In this document: one piece after another, positions 62,357-64,000 of the stretch
Layout of the letters: each line of letters opens with the position of its first letter
Position numbering within the stretch: the stretch's first letter is position 1
NCBI RefSeq assembly: GCF_009193325.2
Contig: NZ_CP059856.1
Location: 2,604,001-2,668,000, forward strand
Direction of reading: 5' to 3'
DNA length: 64,000 nt
DNA from: Bacteroides zhangwenhongii
GTDB taxonomy: Bacteria; Bacteroidota; Bacteroidia; Bacteroidales; Bacteroidaceae
The notes under the pieces: model-generated
Database searches by the model: none
Seen by the model: only the letters and a program-made list of their open reading frames with translations
Told to the model about the DNA's origin: nothing
Translations under genes and position numbers: made by a program

Positions 62357-64000
62357 ATGAGACTGAAAGATAAAATAACCCAAATAAGCGGAATGCTTGC
62401 AATAGCTGCCTGCTGTCTGACATCTTGCGACTATCTGGATGTGGTTCCTCCCGAACAAGCCCAATTGATAGATGCCACTAAAACACCGGAAGCCACCAAA
62501 GGATTCCTCTATTCCTGCTATGCCGGTATCAAAGAATATTTTCCGTGGCAATATACCAATGTGGAAGCATCAACGGATGAATATGCCCTACCTCCGCTAT
62601 GGGGACATGACGGACAAAAAGTAGCATGGGGTCTCGCTACTCCTGGTAATGCCGCTGCCTGGAAATGGGGAACGTTCTACCGTTACATCGGCCAATGCCA
62701 TTTGTTCCTCTCACAGTTGGAAAATGCGCAAGGCATATCCGAAGTTCTGAAGAAAGAGTGGAAAGCGGAAGCCAACTTCCTCATCGCTTATTATCATTTC
62801 CTGTTGCTCGAATACTACGGGCCGATTCCCATCACCGACTCTTATATCGACATGGACACACCGTCGAATGAATACAATGGCCGTTCCCACTTCGACTATG
62901 TGACAAGTTGGATTTGTATGAAACTAGACAAGGCGGCAGAGGATCTTCCCGCCTCCCGTGTAGGAGATGAATGGGGACGCGCCACTTCTACCATTGCCAA
63001 AGCTATCAAAGCCCGTCTATTACTGTACGCAGCTTCACCGTTATGGAACGGCAAATTCCCTTTCCCTGACTGGAAGAACGAGAAATGTACTACACCGGGA
63101 TATGGCTACGAACTGGTCAGCAAGACTTACGATCCAGACAAGTGGGAACGTGCATTGACAGCTTGTAAAGATGCACTGGAATGGGCCGAGGGTGACGGCG
63201 GTAACTCATTGATGGGCATCTCAGCCTGCGAAAGCATGATCAGCAACGATCAGCTAAACGATCCTTTCAGCAAGTTAAAAGCACCTGTAGAAAACAGCGC
63301 ATTCACCGACGAGTTTAAAAAGCGTATCATGTTAATGCGTTACATCGTAACCACCCGCTACTCCGATGGAAACAAAGAAATGATCTGGGGAGTAGCCGGA
63401 ACGGACACTTATAACCAGAAAATGGCATCTTTGCCCTTGCATTGCAGCAAGCAAAACAACGGTACTTACTGGAACGACGGTTACAGCGGAATATCACCAT
63501 TTCTTAATGCCGTAGAAAATTTCTATACCAAAGACGGTGAACTGCCACGCATCGCTGCCGAACAAGGAAAGTTTGCAGCAGAAGATACATGGTATGAACC
63601 TTATAATGGAGATATCATCCGCTTGAATGCCAATCGTGAACCGCGCTTCTACGCATGGATTGCTTTTGACGGCGACCAATATGCCGTGAAGTTAAATGAC
63701 GGGAATCCGTTGGTCATCGACCTCAAAGATCCTGCCAAACAAGGAAAGAGCGTCACAGGAAACAGTGCGCGCAACTATTGTGTAACCGGTTATCTCTGCA
63801 AGAAGTTTATCCGTCCGAACACCAACTGGACTCAATATGGCAATCTCGACCAGAAAGATTATCCGGCTACCATTATCCGCCTGGCAGAGCTTTATCTCAA
63901 TCTGGCAGAATGCTATGCATCCAAAGATAATCCGGATGAAACAAATGCATTAAAATACTTGAACACTATCCGTCGTCGTGCCGGTATCTCCGAACTAACG
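62357..64000 (+). CDS. SusD/RagB-family glycan-binding lipoprotein (3' end outside window)
   Basis: The frame from the ATG at 62357 is open for 548 codons up to the window edge. N-terminal lipobox LTSC (Cys24) followed by DYLDVVPPEQ, typical of SusD. An early TPR helix reads WKAEANFLIAYYHFLLLEYYG, and the late IIRLAELYLNLAECYA and LNTIRRRAGI helices are seen just before the edge; the final ~50-100 residues with the RxxELxFEGxRxxDLRRW-type motif are missing. Partner of the SusC 30 bp upstream; binds glycan at the cell surface. Confidence 0.93.
   Translation, partial: MRLKDKITQISGMLAIAACCLTSCDYLDVVPPEQAQLIDATKTPEATKGFLYSCYAGIKEYFPWQYTNVEASTDEYALPPLWGHDGQKVAWGLATPGNAAAWKWGTFYRYIGQCHLFLSQLENAQGISEVLKKEWKAEANFLIAYYHFLLLEYYGPIPITDSYIDMDTPSNEYNGRSHFDYVTSWICMKLDKAAEDLPASRVGDEWGRATSTIAKAIKARLLLYAASPLWNGKFPFPDWKNEKCTTPGYGYELVSKTYDPDKWERALTACKDALEWAEGDGGNSLMGISACESMISNDQLNDPFSKLKAPVENSAFTDEFKKRIMLMRYIVTTRYSDGNKEMIWGVAGTDTYNQKMASLPLHCSKQNNGTYWNDGYSGISPFLNAVENFYTKDGELPRIAAEQGKFAAEDTWYEPYNGDIIRLNANREPRFYAWIAFDGDQYAVKLNDGNPLVIDLKDPAKQGKSVTGNSARNYCVTGYLCKKFIRPNTNWTQYGNLDQKDYPATIIRLAELYLNLAECYASKDNPDETNALKYLNTIRRRAGISELT

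Overview
The window looks like a piece of a gut Bacteroides chromosome, close to the B. thetaiotaomicron group. The signs are SusC/SusD pairs with ECF sigma/FecR regulators, a TonB-plug surface protein, GH109 and GH110 enzymes, DUF4270 and DUF5687 proteins, and many Bacteroides-type promoters with a -7 box TAnnTTTG (several with TTTG about 17-20 bp upstream). Species assignment is inference. No insertion sequence, prophage, CRISPR array or rRNA was seen.

Layout. 1-1166 is the 3' end of a plug-domain surface protein. A 0.7-kb spacer with periodic repeats follows. 1.9-16.9 kb is housekeeping: miaA, a lipid kinase, kdsA, an M16 protease, an ABC exporter pair, an NlpC/P60 lipoprotein, a HAD phosphatase, rplU-rpmA, serS, a fused ferredoxin reductase/GltD flavoprotein, and panC-panD. 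17-24.5 kb is a glycogen/alpha-glucan block: a GT5-like half protein plus a DUF4270 lipoprotein on the plus strand, and a debranching enzyme-GT4-GH57 operon on the minus strand.

24.8-40 kb is one minus-strand operon: ECF sigma, FecR, SusC, SusD, a lipoprotein resembling a metallopeptidase that has lost its zinc motif, a thioredoxin-fold protein, an S9 peptidase, an S41 peptidase lipoprotein and a second thioredoxin-fold lipoprotein. It has no glycosidase, so it looks like a peptide/protein uptake system. A repeated bipartite motif, GGTACCC-N15-CGTATTA, sits upstream of both fecR and susC and is a strong candidate for the sigma factor's promoter. This locus is the best candidate here for an undescribed system.

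40-54 kb returns to core genes: marC, a Crp/Fnr regulator, guaA, mscL, gapA, an M3 peptidase, a dCMP deaminase, an S41 peptidase, a 5-formyl-THF cyclo-ligase, a DciA-like protein, recF, a TPR protein, ribH, tRNA-Tyr and tRNA-Gly. Directly after the tRNAs an accessory glycan locus begins: GH109, GH110, a convergent ECF sigma, then FecR, SusC and a SusD cut by the window end. GH109 and GH110 together point to removal of terminal alpha-GalNAc and alpha-Gal (blood-group A/B type caps) from host glycans.

Intergenic DNA carries unexpected order. Two separate spacers (about 1.2 and 40.2 kb) hold arrays with an exact 22-bp period built on CAC-N4-GTG palindromes; two more sets of 22-bp-spaced repeats occur at 24.5 and 40.45 kb. 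A 50-bp block upstream of the debranching-enzyme operon recurs upstream of the ECF sigma gene with 47/50 identity. Two long inverted repeats built of 9-10-bp CACAGATTA/CGCAGATAA units lie at 42.1 and 53.2 kb.
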